Assembly: GCA_910586455.1 (NCBI GenBank)
Contig: CAJUHX010000054.1
Coordinates: forward strand, 1 to 14,550
Reading direction: 5' to 3'
DNA: 14,550 nucleotides
Source of the DNA: an uncultured Muribaculaceae bacterium
GTDB lineage: Bacteria; Bacteroidota; Bacteroidia; Bacteroidales; Muribaculaceae
How positions within the stretch are numbered: the stretch's first letter is position 1; each line of letters starts with the position of its first letter. The notes beneath the pieces were generated by a model. It was not told the DNA's origin and made no database searches. It saw nothing but the letters and a program-made list of their open reading frames with translations. A program made the translations under genes and the position numbers. Below are positions 7,992-14,550 of the stretch, piece after piece.

Positions 7992-8037
7992 TTATAATCC
8001 GCTGAAATTCGCAAAGATAAACATTTTACAACCTTTT

Positions 8038-8052
8038 TGGCACAGGATTTGT
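8038..8052 (+). promoter_or_regulatory. Sigma-54-like -24/-12 promoter of dnaK
   Basis: TGGCAC-N5-TTGT matches the sigma-54 consensus TGGCAC-N5-TTGC at every core position but the last (C to T). It has the required spacing between the GG (8039-8040) and the -12 dinucleotide (8051-8052), and T-rich flanks. It predicts a start near 8064 and an A-rich leader of about 57 nt. I find no TAnnTTTG element in the dnaK upstream region, which strengthens this as the promoter. No CIRCE element (TTAGCACTC-N9-GAGTGCTAA) is present. Confidence 0.5.
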
Positions 8053-8120
8053 TTTATTATCGTACAAACAAAGCCATATAAGAAAACAAAAATATAAACA
8101 AAATAAAAACTTATACAATC

Positions 8121-10031
8121 ATGGGAAAAATAATCGGTATCGACTTAGGCACAACCAACTCGTGTGTCGCAGTTCTCGAAGGCAACGACCCCGTTGTAAT
8201 TCCTAACAGCGAAGGCCGCAACACCACTCCGTCGGTAGTAGCATTCGTCGACGGTGGCGAACGCAAAGTGGGCGACCCCGCCAAACGTCAGGCCATCACC
8301 AACCCCAAACGTACCATATACTCCATCAAGCGTTTCATGGGTGAAACCTACGATCAGATAAAGAATGAAATCGACCGCGTACCTTACAAGGTAGTCCGCG
8401 GCGACAACAATACTCCGCGTATCGACATCGACGGTCGCGAATACACTCCGCAAGAAATCTCGGCCATGATTCTTCAGAAAATGAAGAAGACAGCCGAAGA
8501 TTATCTGGGTCAGAGCGTTACCGAAGCCGTAATCACCGTGCCCGCATACTTCAACGACTCGCAGCGCCAGGCCACCAAGGAAGCCGGTGAAATCGCAGGC
8601 CTTACCGTAAAACGTATCGTCAACGAACCCACCGCAGCCGCTCTTGCATACGGCCTCGACAAAACCAACAAGGACCAGAAAATCGCCGTATTCGACCTCG
8701 GTGGCGGTACTTTCGATATCTCGATTCTCGAACTGGGTGACGGCGTATTCGAAGTAAAATCGACCAACGGCGATACCCACCTGGGCGGTGACGACTTCGA
8801 CCACGTAATCATCGACTGGCTGGCAGAAGAATTCCTGCGCGAAGAAGGTGTTGACCTGCGCCAGGACCCCATGGCACTCCAGCGTCTGAAAGAAGCTGCC
8901 GAGAAAGCAAAAATCGAGCTTTCCAGCACCACTTCCACCGAAATCAACCTGCCCTACATCATGCCCGTGAACGGTATTCCAAAGCACCTTGTGAAAACCC
9001 TCACCCGCGCCAAATTCGAGCAGCTCGCCGACCGCCTTATCAACGCGACCCTCAAACCCTGTGAAGACGCACTGCGCGACGCCGGCCTGAAGGCATCGGA
9101 CATCGACGAAGTTATCCTCGTGGGTGGTTCGACCCGTATTCCCGCCATCCAGCAGGTAGTTGAAAAATTCTTCGGCAAAGCTCCGTCGAAGGGCGTGAAC
9201 CCCGACGAAGTGGTAGCCGTAGGCGCAGCCATCCAGGGCGGCGTACTGTCGGGCGACGTCAAGGACGTTCTTCTGCTCGACGTTGTGCCTCTGTCGGTAG
9301 GTATCGAAACCCTCGGCGGCGTGATGACCAAGCTTATCGAGGCCAACACCACCATTCCTACCCGCAAAAGCGAAACATTCTCGACCGCAGCCGACAACCA
9401 GCCTTCGGTTGAAATCAACGTTCTGCAAGGCGAACGCCCCATGGCAAAAGACGACAAACTTCTGGGCAAATTCCACCTCGACGGCATCGCTCCCGCACCC
9501 CGCGGTATTCCTCAGATTGAAGTTACCTTCGAAATCGACGCCAACGGCATCCTCAACGTATCTGCCAAGGATAAAGCCACAGGCAAGGAACAGAGCATCC
9601 GCATCGAAGCATCGAGCGGTCTGACCGACGCCGAAATCAAGCGTATGAAAGACGAAGCAGCAGCCAACGCGGCAGCCGACGCCAAGGAAAAAGAGCGCAT
9701 CGACAAACTCAACCAGGCTGATGCCATCATATTCCAGACCGAAAAGCAGCTGAGCGAACTCGGCGACAAGATTCCCGCCGACAAGAAGAGCGCTATCGAA
9801 ACTGCCGTAGCACGCCTTAAAGAGGCCCACAAGGCTCAGGACATCGCAGGCATTGACGCAGCCATCAAGGATATCGAAACAACCTTCGGCGCTGCCCAGC
9901 AGGACATTCTCAATGCCCAGCAGCAGCAGGCCCAGAACCCGGGTGCGGGCCAGGCCAACCCCGGTGCAGGTGCATCCGGCAACGGTCCTGACGATCAGGT
10001 TACCGACGTCGACTTTGAGGAAGTGAAGTAA
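8121..10031 (+). CDS. dnaK: Chaperone protein DnaK (Hsp70)
   Basis: DnaK is a cytosolic ATP-driven chaperone that binds hydrophobic peptide stretches, working with DnaJ and GrpE. Neither co-chaperone gene is next to it here. The 636 residues match the family length. The nucleotide-binding domain (1 to about 378) has the phosphate-1 motif IGIDLGTTNSCVAV, phosphate-2 VFDLGGGTFDISI and the adenosine motif ILVGGSTRIPAIQQ. The conserved linker DVLLLDV (382-388) leads to the substrate-binding domain, then a helical lid. A low-complexity Q/N/G/A tail (about 590-620) precedes the acidic end VTDVDFEEVK. The ATG at 8121 begins MGKIIGIDLG, the invariant family start, behind a very A-rich leader without a Shine-Dalgarno. 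The gene stands alone between hairpins. Its upstream region suggests stress-type control by sigma-54 and an enhancer-binding protein. Confidence 0.99.
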   Translation: MGKIIGIDLGTTNSCVAVLEGNDPVVIPNSEGRNTTPSVVAFVDGGERKVGDPAKRQAITNPKRTIYSIKRFMGETYDQIKNEIDRVPYKVVRGDNNTPRIDIDGREYTPQEISAMILQKMKKTAEDYLGQSVTEAVITVPAYFNDSQRQATKEAGEIAGLTVKRIVNEPTAAALAYGLDKTNKDQKIAVFDLGGGTFDISILELGDGVFEVKSTNGDTHLGGDDFDHVIIDWLAEEFLREEGVDLRQDPMALQRLKEAAEKAKIELSSTTSTEINLPYIMPVNGIPKHLVKTLTRAKFEQLADRLINATLKPCEDALRDAGLKASDIDEVILVGGSTRIPAIQQVVEKFFGKAPSKGVNPDEVVAVGAAIQGGVLSGDVKDVLLLDVVPLSVGIETLGGVMTKLIEANTTIPTRKSETFSTAADNQPSVEINVLQGERPMAKDDKLLGKFHLDGIAPAPRGIPQIEVTFEIDANGILNVSAKDKATGKEQSIRIEASSGLTDAEIKRMKDEAAANAAADAKEKERIDKLNQADAIIFQTEKQLSELGDKIPADKKSAIETAVARLKEAHKAQDIAGIDAAIKDIETTFGAAQQDILNAQQQQAQNPGAGQANPGAGASGNGPDDQVTDVDFEEVK

Positions 10032-10047
10032 GTTCACCAACCAACGA

Positions 10048-10096
10048 TAACAAAAAATGGAGAGTAACCGCTTGGGGCACTCTCCATTTTTTGTTA
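10048..10096 (+). terminator. Terminator of dnaK, with A- and T-tracts in the stem
   Basis: TAACAAAAAATGGAGAGT (10048-10065) pairs perfectly with 10079-10096 in an 18-bp stem around a 13-nt loop. The T run on the right arm and the A run on the left arm give U-rich tails in both directions. It starts 17 nt after the dnaK stop and could also stop leftward transcripts from the GH92 gene. Confidence 0.85.
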
Positions 10097-10109
10097 TATA
10101 GAACTGACT

Positions 10110-10194
10110 ATAAAACCTCGCACGAAGTAGCTCATCTCCTGCGCCAGCCCCGTCGGGACGACGGGGAGGTACAGGCACAGTTCTGAGGTTCTAT
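10110..10194. repeat. Structured palindromic element between dnaK and GH92 3' ends
   Basis: This is a nested hairpin. An outer stem of 10 bp with one mismatch pairs ATAAAACCTC (10110-10119) with 10185-10194. A middle stem (CTGCGCC with GGCACAG) has one mismatch. A perfect inner stem, CCCCGTC (10148-10154) with GACGGGG (10160-10166), closes a 5-nt loop. It is much more GC-rich than nearby spacer DNA. It may be the GH92 terminator (read leftward it ends GAGGTTTTATAG), a dispersed palindromic repeat, or a small RNA. I cannot tell which without the rest of the genome. Confidence 0.55.
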
Positions 10195-10209
10195 TGTCTG
10201 AAATAATAC

Positions 10210-12327
10210 TTATTCCGATGCCTTGCCGACAGGTAGCGGGCCCATTTCAAACTCGAGGACTCCGCCACGACGTATTGTTTCGAAATCGATATATGCTTTG
10301 TCGTAGGGTTCGCCGTTGAGGCGGGCGCTCTGTATATAGATGTTCTCGGACGAGTTGCCGTTGGCACGGATTTCAAATGTGCGTCCGTCGCCTACCTCTA
10401 TGATTGCGCTGTCGAACAATGGCGAACCGAATACAAAGGTTCCTCCGGCAGGCTCAACCTGATATATGCCCATAGCCGAAAGCACAAACCATGCCGACAT
10501 CTGGCCTACGTCTTCGTTGCCGCAGAGGCCGTCGGGTTCGGTGGTGTACATCTCGTCCATGATGCGGCGCAGCAGCGGAGCAGCTTTTTGGGGTTGGCCG
10601 GCATAGTTGTAGAGGTATACGGTGTGATGTCCGGGCTCGTTGCCGTGGGCATACTGCCCTATCAGGCCGCTGATGTCGGGCGATGCCGACTCGCCCAGAC
10701 TGCCCTCGACTACAAAGAGCGAGTCGAGTTTGGACACGAACCTGTCGGTTGAGCCAAAGAGTCCAATCAGACCTTTGGGGTCCTGAGGCACCATCCATAT
10801 ATACTGCCAGCCGTTGCCCTCGCAGTAGTCGTTGGCGCGATGGCTTGCCGAGAAGGGGTCGAACGGTTCGGGGCGGAAGTCACCCTTCATGTCGCGGCCG
10901 CGCATAAAGCCGGTTGCCGGGTCGAAATATCGTGTATAGGCTTGTCCGCGCTCGCCGAAGTATCGTGCGTCGTCGGTCTTGCCAAGGCGGGAGGCCACAC
11001 GTGCCACAGCATCGTCGGCCACGGCATATTCGAGGCCTTTGGCTACCGATTCGTTGCCGCCGGGGCTGTCGTAGGGTATGTAGCCGTATTGTTTAAGGGC
11101 TCCGAGCGAACGCTCGTCGAGCATGCACGAAGCCTTCATGGCCTCGTATGCCGCCAGAGTGTCGGCCACATAACCTTTCAGCAGCAGGTCGGCCAGCACA
11201 ATCACGCCGGGGTTACCTATCATGCAGTCTGTTTCGTTGCCGTGCAGATGCCACACGGGCAGTTTGCCCTGCTTATTGAATATGTTTATGAAAGTTCGGG
11301 CATAGGCCGGCTGCAGCTGCGGATGTATGATTGTCGACAGCGGATGAGCGGCGCGGTAGGTGTCCCAAAGTGAGAATATGGTGTATTCGTCGGGCTGGCC
11401 GCAGTCGCTGAATAATGCCGGAGCGAACATGGTATGGTACAGGGCAGTGTAAAACTTGCGTCTGTCGGCCTCCGAACCTCCGCTTAGCTTTACCTTGGCA
11501 AGCCGGCTATTCCAGCTGCTGTCGGCTTCGGCTGCCACGGCATCGAAATCCCAGCCCGGATTCTCGGCCTCGAGGTTGGCCAGGGCATTCTTTTCGCTAT
11601 TGGGCGATAGTCCGCACTTTACCAGCAGCGGAGCGCCGGTGGATGCAAATGCGATAGTGGCCGTAGCGCTGTCGACACTGCATCGGGCCATTGGCTGCGA
11701 GAACCGCATGGCAAAGTAAATTTTCTGGTCACGGGCCCATCCGGTCGAGTATCGGAAGCCGGTGATGGTGCTGTCGTTTTCCTCAGTGATGCGTACTTCG
11801 GTCGGACGGTCCCAGCCGATACCGTAGTCCAGGTCGAGCCGCAGGTATGCCGAGTCGCTGCCGGCGGGATAGCTGTAGCGGTGCATACCTGTGCGGGGGG
11901 TGGCGGTTAGTTCGGCCAGCACGCCGGAGTCGTCAAGTTTTACTTTATAGTAACCGGGGCGACAGCTTTCACTGGCATGGCTGAAGCGGCTTGCTGTATC
12001 GCCGGGCTGTGTCGAGGGCAGCAGCAGCACATCTCCCAGGTCGCCTATGCCGGTACCGCTCAGGTGAGTATGGCTGAAGCCAAGCAGGGTAGAGTCGGAG
12101 TAGTGGTAGCCCGAACACCAGTCCCAGCCTTTGACTCGCTGCGACGGTCCGAGCTGTACCATGCCGAATGGCACATTTGCTCCTACAAATACGTGGCCGT
12201 GGCCACCACTGCCTATCATAGGGTCGACATACGAGGTAAACGACTCTTGCTGCTCTGTTTGGTTTGCGCTTCCGCATGCCAGCAGCAACGGCATCAGAAG
12301 TATTGCGCTCAGACTGTATTTTTTCAT
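10210..12327 (-). CDS. GH92 family alpha-mannosidase, lipoprotein
   Basis: Family GH92 enzymes are calcium-dependent, inverting exo-alpha-mannosidases that trim mannose from N-glycans or yeast mannan. The 705 residues begin with a lipoprotein signal ending in the lipobox LLAC, with C18 as the lipidated cysteine. The mature N-terminus (SANQTEQQES) is only mildly acidic, so surface display is uncertain. The N-terminal beta domain (about 30-260) holds FSHTHLSGTG (84-93). The (alpha/alpha)6 domain carries HLHGNETDCM (360-369), EGNGWQY (E503), GNEPGHH (E564) and GNEDVGQ (D606). These are the conserved GH92 signatures that include the catalytic acids, so the enzyme looks active. Linkage preference cannot be read safely from this. 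It is slightly shorter than many family members. Downstream it converges on dnaK; upstream it is divergent from the TPR/AraC regulator, which may control it. The start is fixed by the signal peptide. Confidence 0.95.
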   Translation of the reverse strand: MKKYSLSAILLMPLLLACGSANQTEQQESFTSYVDPMIGSGGHGHVFVGANVPFGMVQLGPSQRVKGWDWCSGYHYSDSTLLGFSHTHLSGTGIGDLGDVLLLPSTQPGDTASRFSHASESCRPGYYKVKLDDSGVLAELTATPRTGMHRYSYPAGSDSAYLRLDLDYGIGWDRPTEVRITEENDSTITGFRYSTGWARDQKIYFAMRFSQPMARCSVDSATATIAFASTGAPLLVKCGLSPNSEKNALANLEAENPGWDFDAVAAEADSSWNSRLAKVKLSGGSEADRRKFYTALYHTMFAPALFSDCGQPDEYTIFSLWDTYRAAHPLSTIIHPQLQPAYARTFINIFNKQGKLPVWHLHGNETDCMIGNPGVIVLADLLLKGYVADTLAAYEAMKASCMLDERSLGALKQYGYIPYDSPGGNESVAKGLEYAVADDAVARVASRLGKTDDARYFGERGQAYTRYFDPATGFMRGRDMKGDFRPEPFDPFSASHRANDYCEGNGWQYIWMVPQDPKGLIGLFGSTDRFVSKLDSLFVVEGSLGESASPDISGLIGQYAHGNEPGHHTVYLYNYAGQPQKAAPLLRRIMDEMYTTEPDGLCGNEDVGQMSAWFVLSAMGIYQVEPAGGTFVFGSPLFDSAIIEVGDGRTFEIRANGNSSENIYIQSARLNGEPYDKAYIDFETIRRGGVLEFEMGPLPVGKASE

Positions 12328-12331
12328 TCTG

Positions 12332-12363
12332 CTAAATTACAAAAAAGCGCCTATTACACCAAA
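12332..12363 (-). promoter_or_regulatory. Promoter of the GH92 gene
   Basis: On the minus strand TTTG (12363-12360) is followed after 20 nt by TAATTTAG (12339-12332), which is 7 of 8 with one mismatch in the fixed part of TAnnTTTG. Its right end is only 4 nt from the ATG at 12327. If used, transcription would begin at or within a few nucleotides of the start codon. Confidence 0.5.
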
Positions 12364-12391
12364 TATTATGGACTAATCTAAAGGGTGGGCT

Positions 12392-12432
12392 TATAAATCC
12401 GCTACTGTTTTAGCATCAGGTTTATGAATCTG
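12392..12432 (+). repeat. Imperfect direct repeat pair in the divergent region
   Basis: TATAAATCCG (12392-12401) and TATGAATCTG (12423-12432) agree at 8 of 10 positions and lie 31 bp apart, close to three helical turns. They sit between the GH92 and regulator promoters. They could be operator half-sites, but a match of this size can arise by chance. Confidence 0.3.
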
Positions 12433-12450
12433 AGTCCGCAGTGCCTTGAT

Positions 12451-12468
12451 ATTCCTGTTATTCCTGTT
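12451..12468 (+). repeat. Tandem 9-bp direct repeat upstream of the regulator promoter
   Basis: ATTCCTGTT occurs twice back to back (12451-12459 and 12460-12468), ending 13 bp before the -33 box of the regulator promoter. Directly repeated half-sites just upstream of a promoter are typical of AraC-family activators, so this may be an autoregulatory site. The role is inferred. Confidence 0.45.
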
Positions 12469-12481
12469 ATACATGATTATG

Positions 12482-12513
12482 TTTGGCAGGTCGAATCATT
12501 TTGAGTAACTTTG
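12482..12513 (+). promoter_or_regulatory. Promoter of the TPR/AraC regulator
   Basis: TTTG (12482-12485), 20 nt, then TAACTTTG (12506-12513): a perfect Bacteroidetes promoter. It predicts a start near 12518 and a leader of about 33 nt. It overlaps the open frame upstream of 12552, which argues against any start codon before that point. Confidence 0.8.
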
Positions 12514-12551
12514 TAGCATATTCCACACATACAGACTGCGGCTTCGATTTT

Positions 12552-14345
12552 ATGGACATATTTAAGAAATACATCCCACAACTTGCAATCCAGACTGTGC
12601 GACGAGTGATACTTCTCTCAGTCTGTGTCGTAGTGTCTGTACTCGGCACCGCAAGCGCAAAGCCCACTGCCGACTTCGACAGCCTGCTGCACCTGTCAAA
12701 AGACATGTCGGTTGACCAGATAAGGCATAAGGGCCGATCGGTGTTTCTTGAACAGAAAGACCCGCACACCGCCTTGCTCTGGTACCGCACCGCACTCAAA
12801 CGCCCCACGGATAATTTCACCGCCGGCGAGTGGGAAAGCCTGGCAAGAATATATTCCAACATGGGACACATTTATTATTATGAGTACAGCAATGCCCAGC
12901 AGGCTCTTGTAAGCCTTATGAAGAGTGCCGGCATCTGCGAATCTCACGGCCGTAACAACGAGGGCTTTGCGCTGACAGACATTTACTATACCTTCGCCGA
13001 CATCTACACCAGCTACAACGACCTGTCGAAAGCATCGTATTATCTCAAGAAAGGTTTTGATGTTTCGCTCCGTAAAGACATCCTCAAGATAGGTTATTCG
13101 TTTGCCAATCTGGCCTGGATCTCCATTCTTAACGACTCCGTACCATCGATAAGAAAAGAACGCGAACTGTTCCGCAGGGCTGAGGTTCCCGACACTTCTG
13201 TTCTCGTGAGATACTGCCGACAGATTCTCGGTGCCATGGACCACATCGACAACAACGATTATGCGGAAGCCTCAAGGCTCGCCGACATAGCCCTGACCGA
13301 CCGGACATTTGCCACTCCCGACAACCCCGACATAACCATACTCCGCTATCATGTGATTGCGCTGCTGATATCCTCGCATCTACATCTGAAAATCAGTGAT
13401 ATACCCGGCACAGCTACCCGCCTGTCGGAAGCCGAAACGATAATAACGTCGAACGGGCTGTTCGACCTCTACGACTTCCTGTACAAGGAAAAAGCCGCCT
13501 ACCTCCGACTTACAGGCAATACATCTTCGGCCCGGGATTGCGAGTTCCACGCCATGAAAGTCCGCGACTCGCTCTACAACTCGCAAAAATACGGCCTGCT
13601 CAGAAACATTGAAGAAGAATGGAAGGTGTCGGAAATGGAAAACCGACTGAAACAGAACGAGGCTGAAAGACAGATACTCATAATAAAGCAAAACAAACAG
13701 CAGTCCATAATGCTTACCCTGGTAGTCAGCGCGGTAGCCATCCTGCTGCTGTTGCTGTGGATCTTCCGCAAAAACCGCATGCTGAGAGATACAAACGCGA
13801 GCCTGTTTCATAAAAACATTGAGCTTGCCGATGCTCTGTCGTCGTCTTCGCCGGTCTTTGCCCGGACGGCTCCGGCGGCTCATAATGATTCGCCCGACTC
13901 GGACAGCGAAGATTGCCGGATGACTCCGACGAACGATACCGACGGCAGAACGGAACCCTACAAAAAGAAAAAAAACTGTACCGACGAAGCCGACACCACA
14001 TTCGAGCGTATCAGGCAGATTATGTCGGAAAACCGCGAAATCTACAATCCTGATTTCACCATCGAAACATTGTCGCACATATCCGGAATACATTCGCGGC
14101 GCATATCTCAGGCCATTAATTCATTTACCGGAAAAAGTTTCAGTACCTTTGTGGGCGAATACCGCATAGCCGAGGCATGCCGCCAGCTCACAGCTCCCGG
14201 CATCAGACCTACGATAGCTGCAGTAGCCGAAAATGTAGGCTACAAATCAAGAACACACTTCTCGACCGTATTCAAGGCTGTGACCGGAATGACCACAACC
14301 GAGTTCATACGTCAGGCTAACCGTAGCCTCGAGAATCGGCTCTAA
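12552..14345 (+). CDS. Membrane-bound TPR sensor with C-terminal AraC-type DNA-binding domain
   Basis: This is a predicted one-component regulator that joins a periplasmic sensor to a cytoplasmic DNA-binding domain. From the ATG at 12552 it has 597 residues. The open frame runs back to a TTG at 12483, but the promoter lies inside that part, so 12552 is preferred. Residues 1-36 form a signal-like segment (basic VRR, hydrophobic ILLSVCVVVSVLG, ending ASA). Residues 37 to about 345 are helical TPR-like repeats, clearest in EWESLARIYSNMGHIYYYEY and the following SLMKSAGI and YYTFADIYTSYNDL units. About 350-384 is a charged coiled coil. One transmembrane helix spans about 385-406, with FRKNR after it marking the cytoplasmic side. 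A low-complexity linker follows. The AraC-type double helix-turn-helix (about 484-590) includes IETLSHISGIHSRRISQAI and VGYKSRTHFSTVFKAVTG. Targets are unknown; the divergent GH92 gene, itself and the gene at 14514 are the natural candidates. It has no kinase or receiver domain. Confidence 0.88.
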   Translation: MDIFKKYIPQLAIQTVRRVILLSVCVVVSVLGTASAKPTADFDSLLHLSKDMSVDQIRHKGRSVFLEQKDPHTALLWYRTALKRPTDNFTAGEWESLARIYSNMGHIYYYEYSNAQQALVSLMKSAGICESHGRNNEGFALTDIYYTFADIYTSYNDLSKASYYLKKGFDVSLRKDILKIGYSFANLAWISILNDSVPSIRKERELFRRAEVPDTSVLVRYCRQILGAMDHIDNNDYAEASRLADIALTDRTFATPDNPDITILRYHVIALLISSHLHLKISDIPGTATRLSEAETIITSNGLFDLYDFLYKEKAAYLRLTGNTSSARDCEFHAMKVRDSLYNSQKYGLLRNIEEEWKVSEMENRLKQNEAERQILIIKQNKQQSIMLTLVVSAVAILLLLLWIFRKNRMLRDTNASLFHKNIELADALSSSSPVFARTAPAAHNDSPDSDSEDCRMTPTNDTDGRTEPYKKKKNCTDEADTTFERIRQIMSENREIYNPDFTIETLSHISGIHSRRISQAINSFTGKSFSTFVGEYRIAEACRQLTAPGIRPTIAAVAENVGYKSRTHFSTVFKAVTGMTTTEFIRQANRSLENRL

Positions 14346-14443
14346 ACCGGACCGCACATACACAATTGCCAAAATTTTGTCCTGAATACTGAATTTAAGA
14401 CTTATTTCCTACCTATTATCGCCCACAACGCAGAAACATACGC

Positions 14444-14451
14444 TATATTTG
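14444..14451 (+). promoter_or_regulatory. -7 promoter element of the gene at the right edge
   Basis: TATATTTG matches TAnnTTTG exactly and predicts a start near 14456, about 58 nt before the ATG at 14514. No TTTG lies 19-21 bp upstream, so the promoter may need an activator. I see no convincing terminator between the regulator stop and this element. Confidence 0.5.
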
Positions 14452-14473
14452 CAAGCAAAATAACATACAACCT

Positions 14474-14497
14474 GACAATCACACACAGACAATCACA
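14474..14497 (+). repeat. 10-bp direct repeat in the leader of the last gene
   Basis: GACAATCACA occurs at 14474-14483 and again, exactly, at 14488-14497, 14 bp apart. It falls downstream of the predicted transcription start, in the untranslated leader. It could be a binding site or just A/C-rich leader sequence. Confidence 0.4.
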
Positions 14498-14513
14498 ATA
14501 TAAACCAAACAAC

Positions 14514-14550
14514 ATGAACAGATTTACAACCAGCCTTATCACTGCCACGC
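14514..14550 (+). CDS. Start of a further gene, cut by the window edge
   Basis: The ATG at 14514 opens MNRFTTSLITAT before the window ends, preceded by an A/C-rich leader and a -7 element at a sensible distance. A basic residue followed by small and hydrophobic ones suggests the beginning of a signal peptide, so an exported protein is likely. Nothing more can be said about its function. Its position after the regulator makes it a candidate target. Confidence 0.5.
   Translation, partial: MNRFTTSLITAT

Noticed and set aside
8012..8019. TATCTTTG on the minus strand upstream of dnaK, a perfect -7 match
   Set aside because: No -33 box at the right distance and no gene to the left on that strand, so chance is more likely.
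8145..10178. A 677-codon open frame antisense to the whole of dnaK
   Set aside because: Long antisense frames opposite hsp70 genes are a known by-product of their codon pattern. The translation matches no family I know, and dnaK itself is unmistakable.
12483..12551. A 23-codon N-terminal extension of the TPR/AraC gene from a TTG
   Set aside because: A perfect promoter occupies 12482-12513, so this part would not be fully transcribed. The ATG at 12552 gives a normal signal-like N-terminus.
14370..14379. CAAAATTTTG palindrome after the regulator stop
   Set aside because: Short, AT-only core with no usable loop; not a terminator, and common by chance in AT-rich spacer DNA.
1..14550. CRISPR array, insertion sequence, integrase or attachment site
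   Set aside because: No regularly spaced long repeats, no transposase or integrase reading frame, and no duplication of the tRNA end visible. The tRNA 3' end, where integration usually occurs, lies outside the window.

Overview
The window looks like a chromosomal segment of a gut-type Bacteroidales bacterium; Muribaculaceae is plausible, but the family cannot be fixed from this sequence alone. The case rests on three things. At least three sites match the Bacteroidetes promoter consensus TTTG-N19/20-TAnnTTTG, and two more have only the -7 half. Gene leaders are A-rich and lack Shine-Dalgarno sequences. The gene content also fits: a GH92 alpha-mannosidase lipoprotein, a membrane-bound TPR/AraC-type regulator, a two-domain M16 peptidase with a helical insert, and a DnaK ending in EEVK. 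Coding regions look GC-rich and intergenic regions AT-rich.

Layout, left to right. Positions 1-55 hold the 5' part of a tRNA-Thr(UGU) on the minus strand, cut by the window edge, with its own promoter at 117-147. An AT-rich gap (56-490) separates it from carA (491-1633) and carB (1638-4865), the two subunits of carbamoyl-phosphate synthase, which form a tight operon ending in a strong hairpin (4888-4918). Next come a secreted M16 metallopeptidase (4951-7866) and dnaK (8121-10031), each followed by a hairpin. Convergent to dnaK is a GH92 lipoprotein gene (12327-10210, minus). A second structured hairpin element (10110-10194) lies between the two 3' ends. Divergent from GH92 is a periplasmic-TPR/transmembrane/AraC-HTH regulator (12552-14345, plus). 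A further gene begins at 14514 and runs off the window.

Functional picture. The left two thirds is housekeeping: carbamoyl phosphate for pyrimidines and arginine, periplasmic proteolysis and protein folding. The right third looks like a small glycan-use or sensing module: an exported mannosidase and a membrane-spanning one-component regulator, read divergently from one 220-bp region that carries two promoters and two kinds of short direct repeat.

The points most worth a second look are these. (i) CarA and CarB resemble eukaryotic CPS (CAD/CPS1) more than E. coli CarAB, including a WPSQ motif in the allosteric domain that matches the N-acetylglutamate-site region of CPS1. (ii) The dnaK upstream region has no standard promoter that I can see. 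It has a near-consensus sigma-54 promoter preceded by an 8-bp-periodic TGACA array, suggesting enhancer-driven chaperone control. (iii) The GH92 promoter is placed so that its transcript would be leaderless or nearly so. I saw no CRISPR array, insertion sequence, integrase or obvious defence system.
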